Shown here: positions 21,341 to 33,345 of the stretch, in pieces
Position numbering within the stretch: position 1 is the first letter of the stretch
Layout of the letters: each line of letters opens with the position of its first letter
Source: Nectonema munidae
Taxonomy: Eukaryota; Nematomorpha; Nectonematoida; Nectonematidae
Assembly: GCA_030549495.1 (NCBI GenBank)
Contig: JAUIRK010000969.1
Location: 310,001 to 374,000 of the forward strand
DNA length: 64,000 nucleotides
Reading direction: 5' to 3'
Position numbers and translations under genes: made by a program
Notes under the pieces: generated by a model
What the model saw: the letters and a program-made list of their open reading frames with translations, nothing else
Database searches by the model: none
Told to the model about the DNA's origin: nothing

Positions 21341-23930
21341 TTAGAAATCATTTTGAGACGTAAACCGCATATTTGATTTACACATGCTTCTAAATGCGTT
21401 AACTGAGTCGATAAATGAACTAGCATGGTTAAGTTGGTATAAATAATATAGTTATATAAAATTTGAGATAATATTTTTAGAGATAGTTTTGAGACGTAAA
21501 CCGCATATTTGATTTACACCTGCCTCTAAATGCGTTAACTGAGTCGATAAATGAACTAGCATGGTTAAGTTGGTATAAATCATATAGTTTATATAAAATT
21601 TGAGATAATATTTTTAGAGATAGTTTTGAGACGTAAACCGCATATTTGATTTACACCTGCTTCTAAATGCGTTAACTGAGTCGATAAATGAACTAGCATG
21701 GTTAAGTTGGTATAAATCATATAGTTTATATGAAATTTGAGATAATATTTTTAGAGATAGTTTTGAGACGTAAACCGCATATTTGATTTACACCTGCTTC
21801 TAAATGCGTTAACTGAGTCGATAAATGAACTAGCCTGGTTAAGTTGGTATAAATCATATAGTTTATATAAAATTTGAGATAATATTTTTAGAGATAGTTT
21901 TGAGACGTAAACCGCATATTTGATTTACACCTGCTTCTAAATGCGTTAACTGAGTCGATAAATGAACTAGCATGGTTAAGTTGGTATAAATCATATAGTT
22001 TATATGAAATTTGAGATAATATTTTTAGAGATAGTTTTGAGACGTAAACCGCATATTTGATTTACACCTGCTTCTAAATGCGTTAACTGAGTCGATAAAT
22101 GAACTAGCATGGTTAAGTTGGTATAAATCATATAGTTTATATAAAATTTGAGATAATATTTTTAGAGATAGTTTTGAGACGTAAACCGCATATTTGATTT
22201 ACACCTGCTTCTAAATGCGTTAACTGAGTCGATAAATGAACTAGCATGGTTAAGTTGGTATAAATCATATAGTTTATATAAAATTTGAGATAATATTTTT
22301 AGAGATAGTTTTGAGACGTAAACCGCATATTTGATTTACACCTGCTTCTAAATGCGTTAACTGAGTCGATAAATGAACTAGCATGGTTAAGTTGGTATAA
22401 ATCATATAGTTTATATAAAATTTGAGATAATATTTTTAGAGATAGTTTTGAGACGTAAACCGCATATTTGATTTACACCTGCTTCTAAATGCGTTAACTG
22501 AGTCGATAAATGAACTAGCATGGTTAAGTTGGTATAAATCATATAGTTTATATAAAATTTGAGATAATATTTTTAGAGATAGTTTTGAGACGTAAACCGC
22601 ATATTTGATTTACACCTGCTTCTAAATGCGTTAACTGAGTCGATAAATGAACTAGCATGGTTAAGTTGGTATAAATCATATAGTTTATATAAAATTTGAG
22701 ATAATATTTTTAGAGATAGTTTTGAGACGTAAACCGCATATATGATTTACACCTGCTTCTAAATGCGTTAACTGAGTCGATAAATGAACTAGCATGGTTA
22801 AGTTGGTATAAATCATATAGTTTATATAAAATTTGAGATAATATTTTTAGAGATAGTTTTGAGACGTAAACCGCATATTTGATTTACACCTGCCTCTAAA
22901 TGCGTTAACTGAGTCGATAAATGAACTAGCATGGTTAAGTTGGTATAAATCATATAGTTTATATAAAATTTGAGATAATATTTTTAGAGATAGTTTTGAG
23001 ACGTAAACCGCATATTTGATTTACACCTGCTTCTAAATGCGTTAACTGAGTCGATAAATGAACTAGCATGGTTAAGTTGGTATAAATCATATAGTTTATA
23101 TAAAATTTGAGATAATATTTTTAGAGATAGTTTTGAGACGTAAACCGCATATTTGATTTACACCTGCCTCTAAATGCGTTAACTGAGTCGATAAATGAAC
23201 TAGCATGGTTAAGTTGGTATAAATCATATAGTTTATATAAAATTTGAGATAATATTTTTAGAGATAGTTTTGAGACGTAAACCGCATATTTGATTTACAC
23301 CTGCTTCTAAATGCGTTAACTGAGTCGATAAATGAACTAGCATGGTTAAGTTGGTATAAATCATATAGTTTATATGAAATTTGAGATAATATTTTTAGAG
23401 ATAGTTTTGAGACGTAAACCGCATATTTGATTTACACCTGCTTCTAAATGCGTTAACTGAGTCGATAAATGAACTAGCATGGTTAAGTTGGTATAAATCA
23501 TATAGTTTATATAAAATTTGAGATAATATTTTTAGAGATAGTTTTGAGACGTAAACCGCATATTTGATTTACACCTGCTTCTAAATGCGTTAACTGAGTC
23601 GATAAATGAACTAGCATGGTTAAGTTGGTATAAATCATATAGTTTATATAAAATTTGAGATAATATTTTTAGAGATAGTTTTGAGACGTAAACCGCATAT
23701 TTGATTTACACCTGCTTCTAAATGCGTTAACTGAGTCGATAAATGAACTAGCATGGTTAAGTTGGTATAAATCATATAGTTTATATAAAATTTGAGATAA
23801 TATTTTTAGAGATAGTTTTGAGACGTAAACCGCATATTTGATTTACACCTGCTTCTAAATGCGTTAACTGAGTCGATAAATGAACTAGCATGGTTAAGTT
23901 GGTATAAATCATATAGTTTATATAAAATTT
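21341..23930. repeat. 137-bp satellite, about 19 near-identical tandem units
   Basis: The landmark gagacgtaaaccgcatat starts at 21,355, 21,491, 21,628, 21,765, 21,902, 22,039, 22,176 and so on to 23,820. The first step is 136, then 17 steps of exactly 137 on average. Units differ by only a few alternating bases (cctgcttc/cctgcctc; tatataaaat/tatatgaaat). Each unit holds 'actgagtcgataaatgaact' and 'agcatggttaagttggtata'. No coding capacity. Confidence 0.95.
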
Positions 23931-24250
23931 GAAAGAACATTTTCGGAGACAGTTTTCAAACCGCAAATTTGATTAACACTTACAGATATTTTCAAACATT
24001 AAATACAAAATCTGAGTCCAGAAACGAAACTAACATGGTTAATTTGGTATAAAAACATATTTTTCATGTAAAATCAGAGAGAATATTTGGGGGGATAGTT
24101 TTCAGACACGTAAACCGAAAATTTGATTGGCATTTATAATTATTTTCAAAATCAAAATGTAAAAAATGAGTCCAGAAATGAAACCAGCATGGCCGATTTA
24201 GTATAAAACATATATTTTATGTAAAATTAGAAGGAATAATTTATTAGCTA
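23931..24250. repeat. Diverged right flank of the satellite
   Basis: Two degraded units (aaactaacatggttaatttg near 24,025; aaaccagcatggccgattta near 24,180), continuing the ~150-bp period at lower identity, more like the 8.6-10.0 kb array. Confidence 0.75.
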
Positions 24251-25019
24251 TATTTCTCTTCAATCAAAATTTTCATTGACATTTTCTAAAAGTAGCCATC
24301 ATTATTGAAAAAAGTTAAATATATAAAGTGTTATGTGTTGTATATAAAGGATCATACATAAATAAGGTTTCCCAAAATTTTAAGTATTTGAACCCCCACC
24401 TGTCGTAATTTCTGATCTATTTATTTGATACAGAGCATCTAGAATTATCCCCCCCCCCCGATAGGGGATGTCATATATGTATGACCCCTAATTATAAATT
24501 TTGAAGGAAGTATCTAATATAGACCATTTTTGCCTTGAAAAAGATTATGCAAGGTTTGATCTAGACAATGAAGCAAAAAGACTACAAGTTTCAAATTATT
24601 ATAGACTTAGTAAGCTATCAAATTCTTGATCTTATCATTTAAAACTAAAATACCTAAATTTGCAGAAAATTTTTACAAACAAGAATATAATAGCATCTTG
24701 TTCAAAATTCAGGAGCGGAACGAAAGGCTCATTCGCCGCCCCTCCCTTTCCCGCGCCTGAAAGTATAATAATGGCGAGCGCAACATTTTTCCCCTGCACG
24801 ATGCTAGATCCTGATTTAAGGTCTGTATTATTCTACTCTTTTAGGATGAATTTAACATCTTAATGAAGTCCTATTGTTTAAGCAATTCATTTTTTTAAAC
24901 ATTTCAAGCCTAAAAATAAGGTAATCAAATAATTTATTTAGAAAAATCAATAGAATAAGTAAAAGTTAATATAGAGCATCAATAATAATGTTCACATTTT
25001 TATATGATTTCAAAAAATC
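24251..25019. other. AT-rich spacer with short GC-rich patch
   Basis: Includes a run of 10 C near 24,450 and a GC-rich patch (about 24,710-24,790, beginning CAGGAGCGGAACGAAAGGCT) that looks like a DNA-transposon end, but no partner end was found. An alternative minus-strand AATAAA for the TIMP-like gene lies at 24,933-24,938. Confidence 0.4.
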
Positions 25020-25021
25020 CT

Positions 25022-25379
25022 TTATTCATTCAGGCACTGCGTTAAATCATCAGACGTCGTCCATTCGCACACATCATCATTCTTTTGGCATAAGGAATAC
25101 TGGCTTCTACAATTATCATTGTAAGGGAAATTGCATTTATCAGGGGAGGAAGATGTTCGACGTCTTGCATAACGATTTGAAACCTTTCTAATCTATATAA
25201 AAATTTGGTTATTTTAAATCCTGTTACTAAAAACAAGTTATACAAATTACATCACAATCACAATTGTTTTTGTAGGCGTTTTTCCAAGCATTTTGTTGAA
25301 AGGGTGTTAAGCTTTCCCATTTAACATTCCATTTACACCAAATGATGCGAAAATTAGGCTCCGTTTCTCTATATTCACC
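25022..25379 (-). CDS. TIMP-like metalloproteinase inhibitor, last two exons
   Basis: Exon A (25,251-25,379) reads WCKWNVKWESLTPFQQNAW then KNAYKNNCDCD, matching the end of the TIMP N-domain (C-x-W, W-x-x-LT-x-x-Q, C-x-C). A 58-base intron (25,250-25,193, GTAATT...TTTTTATATAG) joins in phase 0 to exon B (25,192-25,022): IRKVSNRYARRRTSSSPDKC, NFPYNDNCRSQYSLCQK, NDDVCEWTTSDDLTQCLNE, stop TAA. The Q-S-x-x-x-x-C...C-x-W ending is typical of TIMP C-domains. TIMPs are secreted inhibitors of matrix metalloproteinases. The N-terminal exons (signal peptide, Cys-x-Cys reactive edge) should lie at higher coordinates and were not located. Reading past the donor gives DVICITCF, also TIMP-like, then a stop, so the exact donor is uncertain. 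An AATAAA overlaps the stop codon. Confidence 0.6.
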
Positions 25380-26687
25380 TTAACAAGTAAAAGTTTGCTA
25401 GTTTATATATTTTTGTTTGATATTTGTTTCTTTTTGAATTGTGCCAAATATCCAATCATAAAAAGTCAAGAATCACAATAAAAATTTATTAATTTTATTT
25501 AAAATGTAATGAAAGATATATTATATCTTTTAAGTGTATTCGTTATTCTACCAAAGTTTCGAGATAAAAAGTTTTACGAACTTTTTTAAAAAGCTATGCG
25601 ATATAAGAAAATCATAAAAAAATAAGCATCTTCACGGCCAAAAGAAAAATTGAGGATGACTATTTATTAGACCCAGTTAAAAATCGCTACAGTAAAAAAT
25701 GACCCCTAACTCTAATATAATGCAAGAGTAAATTACTTTTGCGCTGATTTTGAAATTTACAGGGGAAAGAACCCACAATTATAGGACCTTTTTTATTCTA
25801 TCCATTCTTATTGTATTTGGAGGAAAATTTTAAATAAATTATTTTAAAAGTATATTTTTAAGTTAATTCAATTTTTACTAATGCCAAATTAGTGATCTTT
25901 TATGGCGGTGAATAGAATATTGCGCTTAAAAAATGAAACCTGATATTATTACCAGCTTACTTAAAATGCTTAGACTTCAAAATGTATAAGTACATGTACC
26001 TTGGAGGGTGGGACTTTTAGTAATATATATCAAAGCGATGAGATCTCATTCTTCCAGACTATAACTTTACTTGAAATTTGAAAGGAACCTAATAGGAGAG
26101 CAAAGATGTCACCAAAATAGTAAGATCGTAGTTATGATTATTGCGTCAAACATTATTGACTAAAAACACAAAGTATCTTTGATCCAAAGCCGAATAAGTA
26201 GAATATTTTTTTGTGAAAAAGGAGACAAGCTAATACTCTTCATCATTTTTATCTTTTAAAAGAATTTTCGATGTTCCTCCGATTTTGTTAACGCTAAAAA
26301 TTTTAATAAAAGTTTTGTACTTTGAAATCTTTGTGAAAAGTTTGTTAAATGTATCGTCGATTCTTAAAATTTATATAGTTTAGTCGCTTTATAGTATTAT
26401 TTTTTTGATTTGTCGGTATCGCATTCATACTGAAGAATAATCTTTCATAACAGGACAGATGCTAAAGATAATCACGATCTGGTATCGAAAGACCATATGG
26501 ATCGAGACCATCTATGACTCTACAGACAGGCTATCTGCCGATTTATATATTATTAAAAAGGGATAAAATTTTGAGTGTATTTTTGGATTTAAATTTATTG
26601 TTAATGAAAGATAATACAGAAATGTAGAAAGCCTTTTATAATATTTCAATAATTTTCTTGCTCAAGATGTTCATTCACCCATCTAAT
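25380..26687. other. Non-coding, probable introns of the TIMP-like gene
   Basis: AT-rich with no recognisable domain on either strand. Upstream TIMP exons would be expected here or further right on the minus strand, but I could not identify them. Confidence 0.4.
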
Positions 26688-27192
26688 CAGTAACGTAGCC
26701 AAACATTTATATTTGAAGAAGCCAAATTGGTCACTACTGCGTATATGTTTACCTACTAGCTTTGTCTAAAATTAAAGTATCATATAGTGATTATAACAAC
26801 TCTTCTCTTTGTGCTTTTGAGCTCAAAGCCTTATGAGCCTTTCTCTACTTGTGTCCTTTTATTTCTTTGTTAACTTTTTAGATTTTATCATGGTTAATAT
26901 TTCCTATCTTCCTTTCTTATACCAAAGAGTAATTTTTTATTATAAATTTATTTTCTTATCACAGGTCGAAAGTCCATCTTAACAAATTAAACGATTTGTG
27001 TGGCACCGTCAATGATATCAATATTATTTTTATTTTATTTTATTTGCTTTATATTGTTACTATAAGCCCATTGTCAAAAATTCATTCATTATTTCATTTT
27101 AATTTGTAAATTCCAATTTTTTGATGATGGAGCCCATAAATTAGATGGGGGCGGTCCAAGTGCCCCATAGCTGGTAATTAAGCACGTTGCTG
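26688..27192. mobile_element. hAT-type MITE
   Basis: The left end is CAGTAACGTAGCCAAACAT; the right end, read inward, is CAGCAACGTGCTTAATTACC, and internal ccccatagctggtaat resembles the right end of the MITE at 13,822-14,119. No clear 8-bp target duplication (catctaat / tcttggcg). Non-coding. Confidence 0.6.
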
Positions 27193-29403
27193 TCTTGGCG
27201 TACAATCGTTGAAATATATTTACATATAAAAAAATAAAATATCTTTTTATGAAATGCAAAAAATTATTTCGAAATAATAAAAAAAAGTTTGTTTCGATTA
27301 AATACAAATCTGCTACCATGCTTTTACAAATATTGCAAATAAAAGCAGCTAAAACGTGTTTTGTGGTTAAATATTCAGAGAACTTTTTCACTTTCTTTAT
27401 ATTTTTCTTCATATCTTTTATACTGAATGAAAGGATGGAACGCCTGCATTTAATTTTCGTTTATGCCAATTTTTGATATTTGTATTCGCGTTCTCACTTC
27501 ACTAGTCGCGAATATCTTAACAATTTTTTTCAAGCCGAGCATTTCAAAGCGAAGGCAGGTTTAAATTATTCATATTTAGTTTTGACGCATTTCAGACAGA
27601 CAATAACAGACACATAACTAGATGAAAGAGAGAGTTTTCTAGTGTTATGCTTTTATGAATAAGTTTATTCTTAATTATTATGCTCTAAAAAATGAACATG
27701 ATGATATTAATTTCTTTTACCCTCAAGGTTTTTAGGGACGCGTTCTTCACACAATTTTACTTGAATATTCTATTAACATTTCCTATATTATAAAAAATTT
27801 CCTTTAATATGTTTCAGAATTTCGAAATAGTAAAAATGTGTTTAATGTTGATTTTATTTTGTGAGATAATTTAAAATAACCTACAATGTTAAAAAATATT
27901 CATTTAAATAATAGATTCATATAATCTTTCTATATGGTTGTTTTGATTGGCCGTCCATATATAAACCAGGTACAGTCAACTGCACGCTACCAGGCGTTCA
28001 CATAGTTAAATTCTTTTATTAAGAATGGCCATAAAAACAGTTTTGAATTTCTAGATTTGAGTAATTTTCATAACGAAGATTGATGTTAGAAAAATATTTT
28101 AATATGTTGGTATTACATAAATATAATTTGCTTTATTCGTAATGAATTAATTACAAAAAAACCCAGTTTTTAAGTATCCTTGTTTTTTGCGTAAAGAGCA
28201 CCTAAAATGAAATATTATTTGCGTCATACCTGAAAAAAGATAAAGAACATTTTCTTCTAGAACATTTTCACACGGATTGCTTAAAAAATAGCTATAAGCA
28301 ATGAGAGTATCATTAAGAAGTGGTTTTTCGCTCTAAAAAAGTAAAACCTTTATAAAAGAATCAAAGAGAAACAAAACCATGTTATCTAAAAGTAACAGTC
28401 CAGTCATAGTTTTCGAGTCATGTTTTTTTCTTTGAAGGAATATTAACAGCTAAAAATGTATACCTTTAAAACTTCATCAACTTCAATGGTATAATTCCTT
28501 GAATTCTCTCCATCCGAAAAGCCGATACTTTTTCCCAAAAAAACTAAAAATGAAAATAACAATTTATTTTTTAAATATTTTTTATAGATATCTTACTAAA
28601 GCTATTTGAACAGTAGGCTTTTTGAGGATGTTCCCTCATGCAGATAAAGATACAGGCTCCACACTTTTGAACAATAAATACGAGTCCAATAAAGGTTGCC
28701 AATAACATTTTAAGTTTAAACATTTTATCTTAAATTGACATTTTGTTTAATTAATATGGAGTTTACATTTAGAAAATATTTAACTTAAAAAAACTTATAA
28801 ATACGCAATCTTTTAATGTGAAAGTAGGAACCTTAGCGAACTTTTTTCCCTAAAATCTGTATTTAAAATTCGTTTATTTTGATAAATGGTTCTATAGCGC
28901 ATATCTTTAACTTTCATGCAATTCTTGATGTCTTACTTACTATTTTCTTCCATGAATCACAATTTCTACATTCTCTAAGAAGCTTGGTGATAGTAAATCA
29001 GTATATGCAAATATCTTAAGATATTTTGTTCTAGTTCAATTTATATTGGTCATGATAAGCTTATGTTTGAGACAATTTTTTCTAATAATGTCTAAAGAAT
29101 CTAGATAACTAATGAGTAAGCTCTAGTGGTTATATTTAGAGGTGTAAAAAACCGAAAATATAGCAACTGTTTCTTAGAACAGATGTTTTTTCAAAAGCGG
29201 ATAAAACCGGTTTTTAAAAAAAGTTCAACAATTTCTAAAGTAAAAAGTTTGTTTAAAAATGTTTATTTTGAAAAAATTTTAAACTTTATAATATAAAAAA
29301 AAACGAAATAGCTACGAACAAAAATCTTTTACAAAATAAATAAAAATTCTTTTTGTGAAAATATGATCTAAAAAAACCAAAGGCATCTAAGCTTGATGTA
29401 GAC
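27193..29403. other. AT-rich spacer, no gene seen
   Basis: Apart from the promoter-like cluster at 27.94 kb, nothing recognisable on either strand. Confidence 0.5.
27942..27990 (+). promoter_or_regulatory. Core promoter-like cluster
   Basis: An inverted CCAAT box (gattggccg) is followed about 12 bases later by tatataaacc and then a possible start site (acagtcaactg) about 10-15 bases beyond. No coding exon could be assigned downstream: the first ATG (28,024) opens only a 9-codon frame. Confidence 0.25.
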
Positions 29404-30235
29404 CAGGAGTTCTCAACCCAGGGGTGGCGACCCCGGGGTCGCTAAGACCTCAAAATAAAAACACTGTGAACTTTTAATTCTAAGAGTTTTTAAGGATATA
29501 CAGTCACATATTTGATTCAGGGATATGGGATAATTTCATATCTATATTTTTAACAAAGATAAAGGAAGAAAATAACGAAGAAGAGAAATCCACAAAAATG
29601 ATAAATCAATTTTAATTTTCATATCTTTTAAGAAAGACATATAGAGAGAGAAGAAAAAAGGTGTTTGATTTATTATCTTCGTGCTTTCCTCCTACAAACT
29701 TAACAAATAGCATATATGCTATTTTCATTTTTAAATGAATTCCATCTTTTCTTCATTGTAATTTTTAATATCTTTTGTATAATTTGTCGATGTGTATATA
29801 TATGTGTGTAAGTGTGTGTTATACACACCCAATCTAATGGATGGGAGTTTTGAGAGCAAACGGGGTGGGCTAGTAATTTAATTAATATTTCATTTCAGAT
29901 TCTTTAGTGATGTCCAGAAAACGGGAGTACAAAAAAGAATTTCTTGGCACTGGATTTACGTGCTCATCGATGATGGAATTGATAAATCACAATGCGTTCT
30001 ACTTTGGGAAGTGGTCAGCCACGAGTCGTTGAAGAAAATATAATCAAAAGCGCCATCTCCTGGGAAAACATCCAACATTGGCAGAGAAAGATCTTTATTA
30101 TTTTAAGGGGAAGGAAGAAGAACTGAAACGTCAGCGGTTAGACAACTTTATGCAAAACTTATGCAACTTCCATCCTATCTTGTTGCAAAAAAATTGAAGA
30201 AAATTTTCTGTTCTGTAAATCACTAGTGACAACAA
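29404..30235 (+). mobile_element. hAT (ZBED5-type) 5' end and BED domain relic
   Basis: Starts with a hAT end, CAGGAGTTCTCAACCCAGGG, followed by a GGTCGC motif. The next ~220 bases match the copy at 47,938-48,178. After a good acceptor (tttcatttcag, about 29,898) the frame reads MSRKREYKKEFLGTGFTC and later KEEELKRQRLDN, with KHPTLAEKDLYYFKGKEEEL between, all typical of ZBED5/FAM200 N-termini. The zinc-binding Cys pair is destroyed and stops interrupt. It may be the 5' part of the transposase continued at 31.1 kb. Confidence 0.7.
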
Positions 30236-30263
30236 CAACAGGTGAAGTTCTTTTCACGTTGGT

Positions 30264-30587
30264 GCAGGGGTTCCCAACCCTGGGGTCCCGACCCCACTTG
30301 GGGTTGGCAAGTAATTTTCTTGGGGTCGCAAAGACATTATAAATGATAATGATTTATAAGGGATTTAGCTGATATCAATGGATTAAGCCTGAGGCCGTAT
30401 ATATAGGCCTAATTCTAAAAAACAAAGGATAGAATATATGTTAGGTCTAACTGAACTATTTTCCTTTTTTAATGCCTTGATTAACTGGAGAAATCAATTG
30501 TACAGTCGATTGTTGTCTAAGATCTTTCTCAGGACCTTTTTAATCCTAGGATTAACTTGTGGGGATCACGGGTTCTTAGCCATAGTG
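30264..30587. mobile_element. Short hAT-type MITE
   Basis: The left end is CAGGGGTTCCCAACCCTGGG with GGTCCCGACCCC; the right end ggggatcacgggttcttagc-catagtg is its diverged reverse complement. About 320 bp, non-coding, lying between two parts of a hAT relic. No clear target duplication. Confidence 0.5.
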
Positions 30588-30589
30588 CT

Positions 30590-31084
30590 TCAGATATATA
30601 TATGACTCTTTCGGATCATTTGTGTCAATTAAGAATTTACATCTAGTATCTGTGTGTCATTGTGCTATCAGTCTGTTTGAGCCAACACTGAATTTGTATT
30701 TAGAGAGTTGTAAGTATGGAGCGTTGTAATATTTGAAAATTTGATTTATCTCTTGTGTTTTAATAGTCAGTATTTCAAGGACTAATTTTGTTTTGGTGCA
30801 ATTTTTTTTCTTTTTTTGTGTGTGTCTCTGTGTGTAATAGAAGGTTGTCTTATGTTTAAATTTTCTATTAACTACGTTCAAGATAATGATATTCCCTGAA
30901 TGTTAATGATAATTTCACTGCAAATTACCAACCTTATTATTAAGTCAAATATTACGAAGATATTGATGTTTACAAATCAACAGTAAGCTGCAGAAAGACA
31001 TGCGGATATATGTAAGAAATAATAAATGAGTTGTAGGTGAATAATTAAAATTCAGATAAATGAAAAAATAGGATTTAAAGAACA
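30590..31084. other. AT-rich hAT interior, no clear coding
   Basis: Lies between the BED-domain part and the catalytic part of the hAT relic. No domain was seen in any frame. Confidence 0.4.
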
Positions 31085-32165
31085 TGGACTAAGTGGGAAA
31101 ATGTTGGTGGCATATGTACTGATGGTGCACCGTCTATTCTAGGCTGTAGATTTGGGTTTCAACAGATGGTAAAGAATGTTTCTCCACAAGCGGTTGAAGT
31201 TCATTGCATTATACATCATCAAGTATTAGCTCCAACTACATTGACAACAGATTTGAAAACTGTTATGCAATCAGTTGTTAAAACAGTTAACTTCATAAAG
31301 TCAAATGCATTGAACAATAGCTTGTTCGCTAAACTGGGCCAAAAAATAGATTCAAAGCATGAAGTTCTTCTATTGCACACTGAGATAAGGTGACTGTCAA
31401 AAGGAAAATTATTGAAGAGATTTTTGAGTTGAATGCTGAGGTGGAAGAATTCCTATCCCAGCAAGGAAGAATAGAACTTTCAAATTTCCTTGATGACATG
31501 AATAATTTGGTAAAAAATGGCATACTTGTAGATTTCTTCACAATTCTGAATTCACTTAATCTTTCACTTCAGGGAGAGAATTCTAACATACTTGATTTTG
31601 CAAGAAAAACTAAATGCCTTCTAAATGAGGCTGGATCTTTGCCTTTCAAGGATAAAAAGGAGAAATTTTTACATGTTTCCCACATTAAATGCATTTGTTG
31701 AAGAAAATGAGACTGATGTTCTATTCAACAACAGTTTTCAAAGTTTGCTGATCCAACACTTTGAGACTTTAAAAGAGGAGTTTAGTCGATATTTTCCAGA
31801 AAAGCCTCAGTTATCCCATAGCTTACTTAGAAAAACATTTGCTGCACAAATTGAAGATGTTTCTTAAATATATCAAGAGGAATTCATTGATCTTGTCACA
31901 TCTGACTGTGCAAACACTGACTTTGAATCCCTAGCAGTGAATCAATTTTGGATCAAGCAATTACTACGATATCGAAATTTGGTGAATGTATGCTGAGAAT
32001 TCTCATGCCTTTTCCTTCTCAATATATGTGTGAAGTGACCTTTTCATGTTTCCTACTTATAAAATCGAAGCTAAGAAATAAACTCCATGCTGAAGATGAC
32101 CTACGTTGTGCTGTTGGTGATAGAAAAACAGTACCAAACATGACATTAAGAACATTATTGTATAT
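31085..32165 (+). pseudogene. hAT (ZBED5/FAM200-type) transposase, decayed
   Basis: Pieces in order: GICTDGAPSILGCRFGFQQM (D of TDG), EVHCIIHHQVLA, VKTVNFIKSNALN, a HTEIR*LSKGKLLKRFFEL block (TGA in place of the usual Trp), SLNLSLQGENSNILDF, a frame change near 31,670, NETDVLFNNSFQSLLIQHFE, and finally LMPFPSQYMCEVTFSCFLLI with KLRNKLHAEDDLRCAV, the dimerisation domain. At least two stops and two frame changes. The element's 3' end is not resolved. Confidence 0.8.
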
Positions 32166-32334
32166 TAAGGTTTGTATTACTCGCATCAGTAACATCAAAT
32201 TATGTTATTTTAAGCTAATTATATTGTATATAAATGTATATTTTCGTTCTTGCTATAATAAAATAAGTTACTACAGTTATGTATCATTCTTATATATACC
32301 TTAATCAATGAATATAGCCTTGATCTTTGGTGCC

Positions 32335-33345
32335 AGAGTAAAATAAGTCAACCCCACAGTAATAGCGACTCATTGCATGCTTCACCGAGAAAGCCTTGCT
32401 TCTCGATAAAAGTCATTTGAGCTTAACACTGACTGTTATAGAAGATATTATTCAAATAGTAAATTTTATTAAATTATCAGCATTGAATTCAAGGCTGTTT
32501 AGTCAAATGTGCTCTGATATGGGATCCGAATATGAAAATTTGCTTTACTACTCTTCTGTCAGGAACTATCACGAGGAAAAGTGCTTCTAAGGATGCTTTA
32601 TATGGCTACATAGGTTGAAATCATTTTAAACGAGAAGAAACGTACTGATATCTAGACTTACAGAACCAAAGTGGCTACTTAAATTGGCATATCTGACAGA
32701 CATATTTTCAGAGTTAAATTTGCTGAATATGTCCATGCAAAGAAAATATGAAACTATAATCTCTGTGTTTGAAATGTTCAAGTCTTTAAAAGCAAAACTA
32801 AGGCTAGGGAAGGAAAGATTGAACTAGTAAAAACTGCGTCCTTTCCACTTATGGGAATTTTTCTAGAAGATGAAAAAATGCCTCACTTCTGGCAGTACAA
32901 AGTGTCATTGTTGGGCACCTTACGAAATTGAGTGAGGAGTTTGATAGGTACATTCCGGTGGAGAGCTGCATGAGAAATACAAATGTTTCCGAAAACCATT
33001 TGATATCCTAGCCGAGGATCCTTCGGAAGAAGAGTCTTTTATCCAAAATCAAGAGGATCTTATAGAGATCTAGCATAAGGAAACTCTTCGTTTTTACTTT
33101 CAGCGACAAACTCTTTCTGGACTGCTGTGATATAAAGAAACCAGTCCTTGGAATCGAAGCTATGAAAGTGTTATTGCCTTTCGCTACAACCTATTTGTGT
33201 GAATCACGATTTGCAGCTCTGACTGCAATCAAAACTAAAAGCTATGGTTGGAGCTCTGGCTGGTAACGAAACATCATTTTTGGGTAGCACTTTTTAAGAC
33301 TGAACCACGAATAGAGAAACTTAGCAACATGATTCAAGCCCAAGG
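32335..33345 (+). pseudogene. Second hAT (ZBED5-type) relic, heavily decayed
   Basis: Scattered matches in several frames follow the same order as the copy before it: IIQIVNFIKLSALNSRLFSQ, FSELNLLNMSMQRKYETIIS, the degraded ILAEDPSEEESFIQNQEDLI and a fragment of the dimerisation domain ([16 protein letters not shown] in a shifted frame, near 33,180), ending LFKTEPRIEKLSNMIQ. Older than the adjacent copy. Confidence 0.65.
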
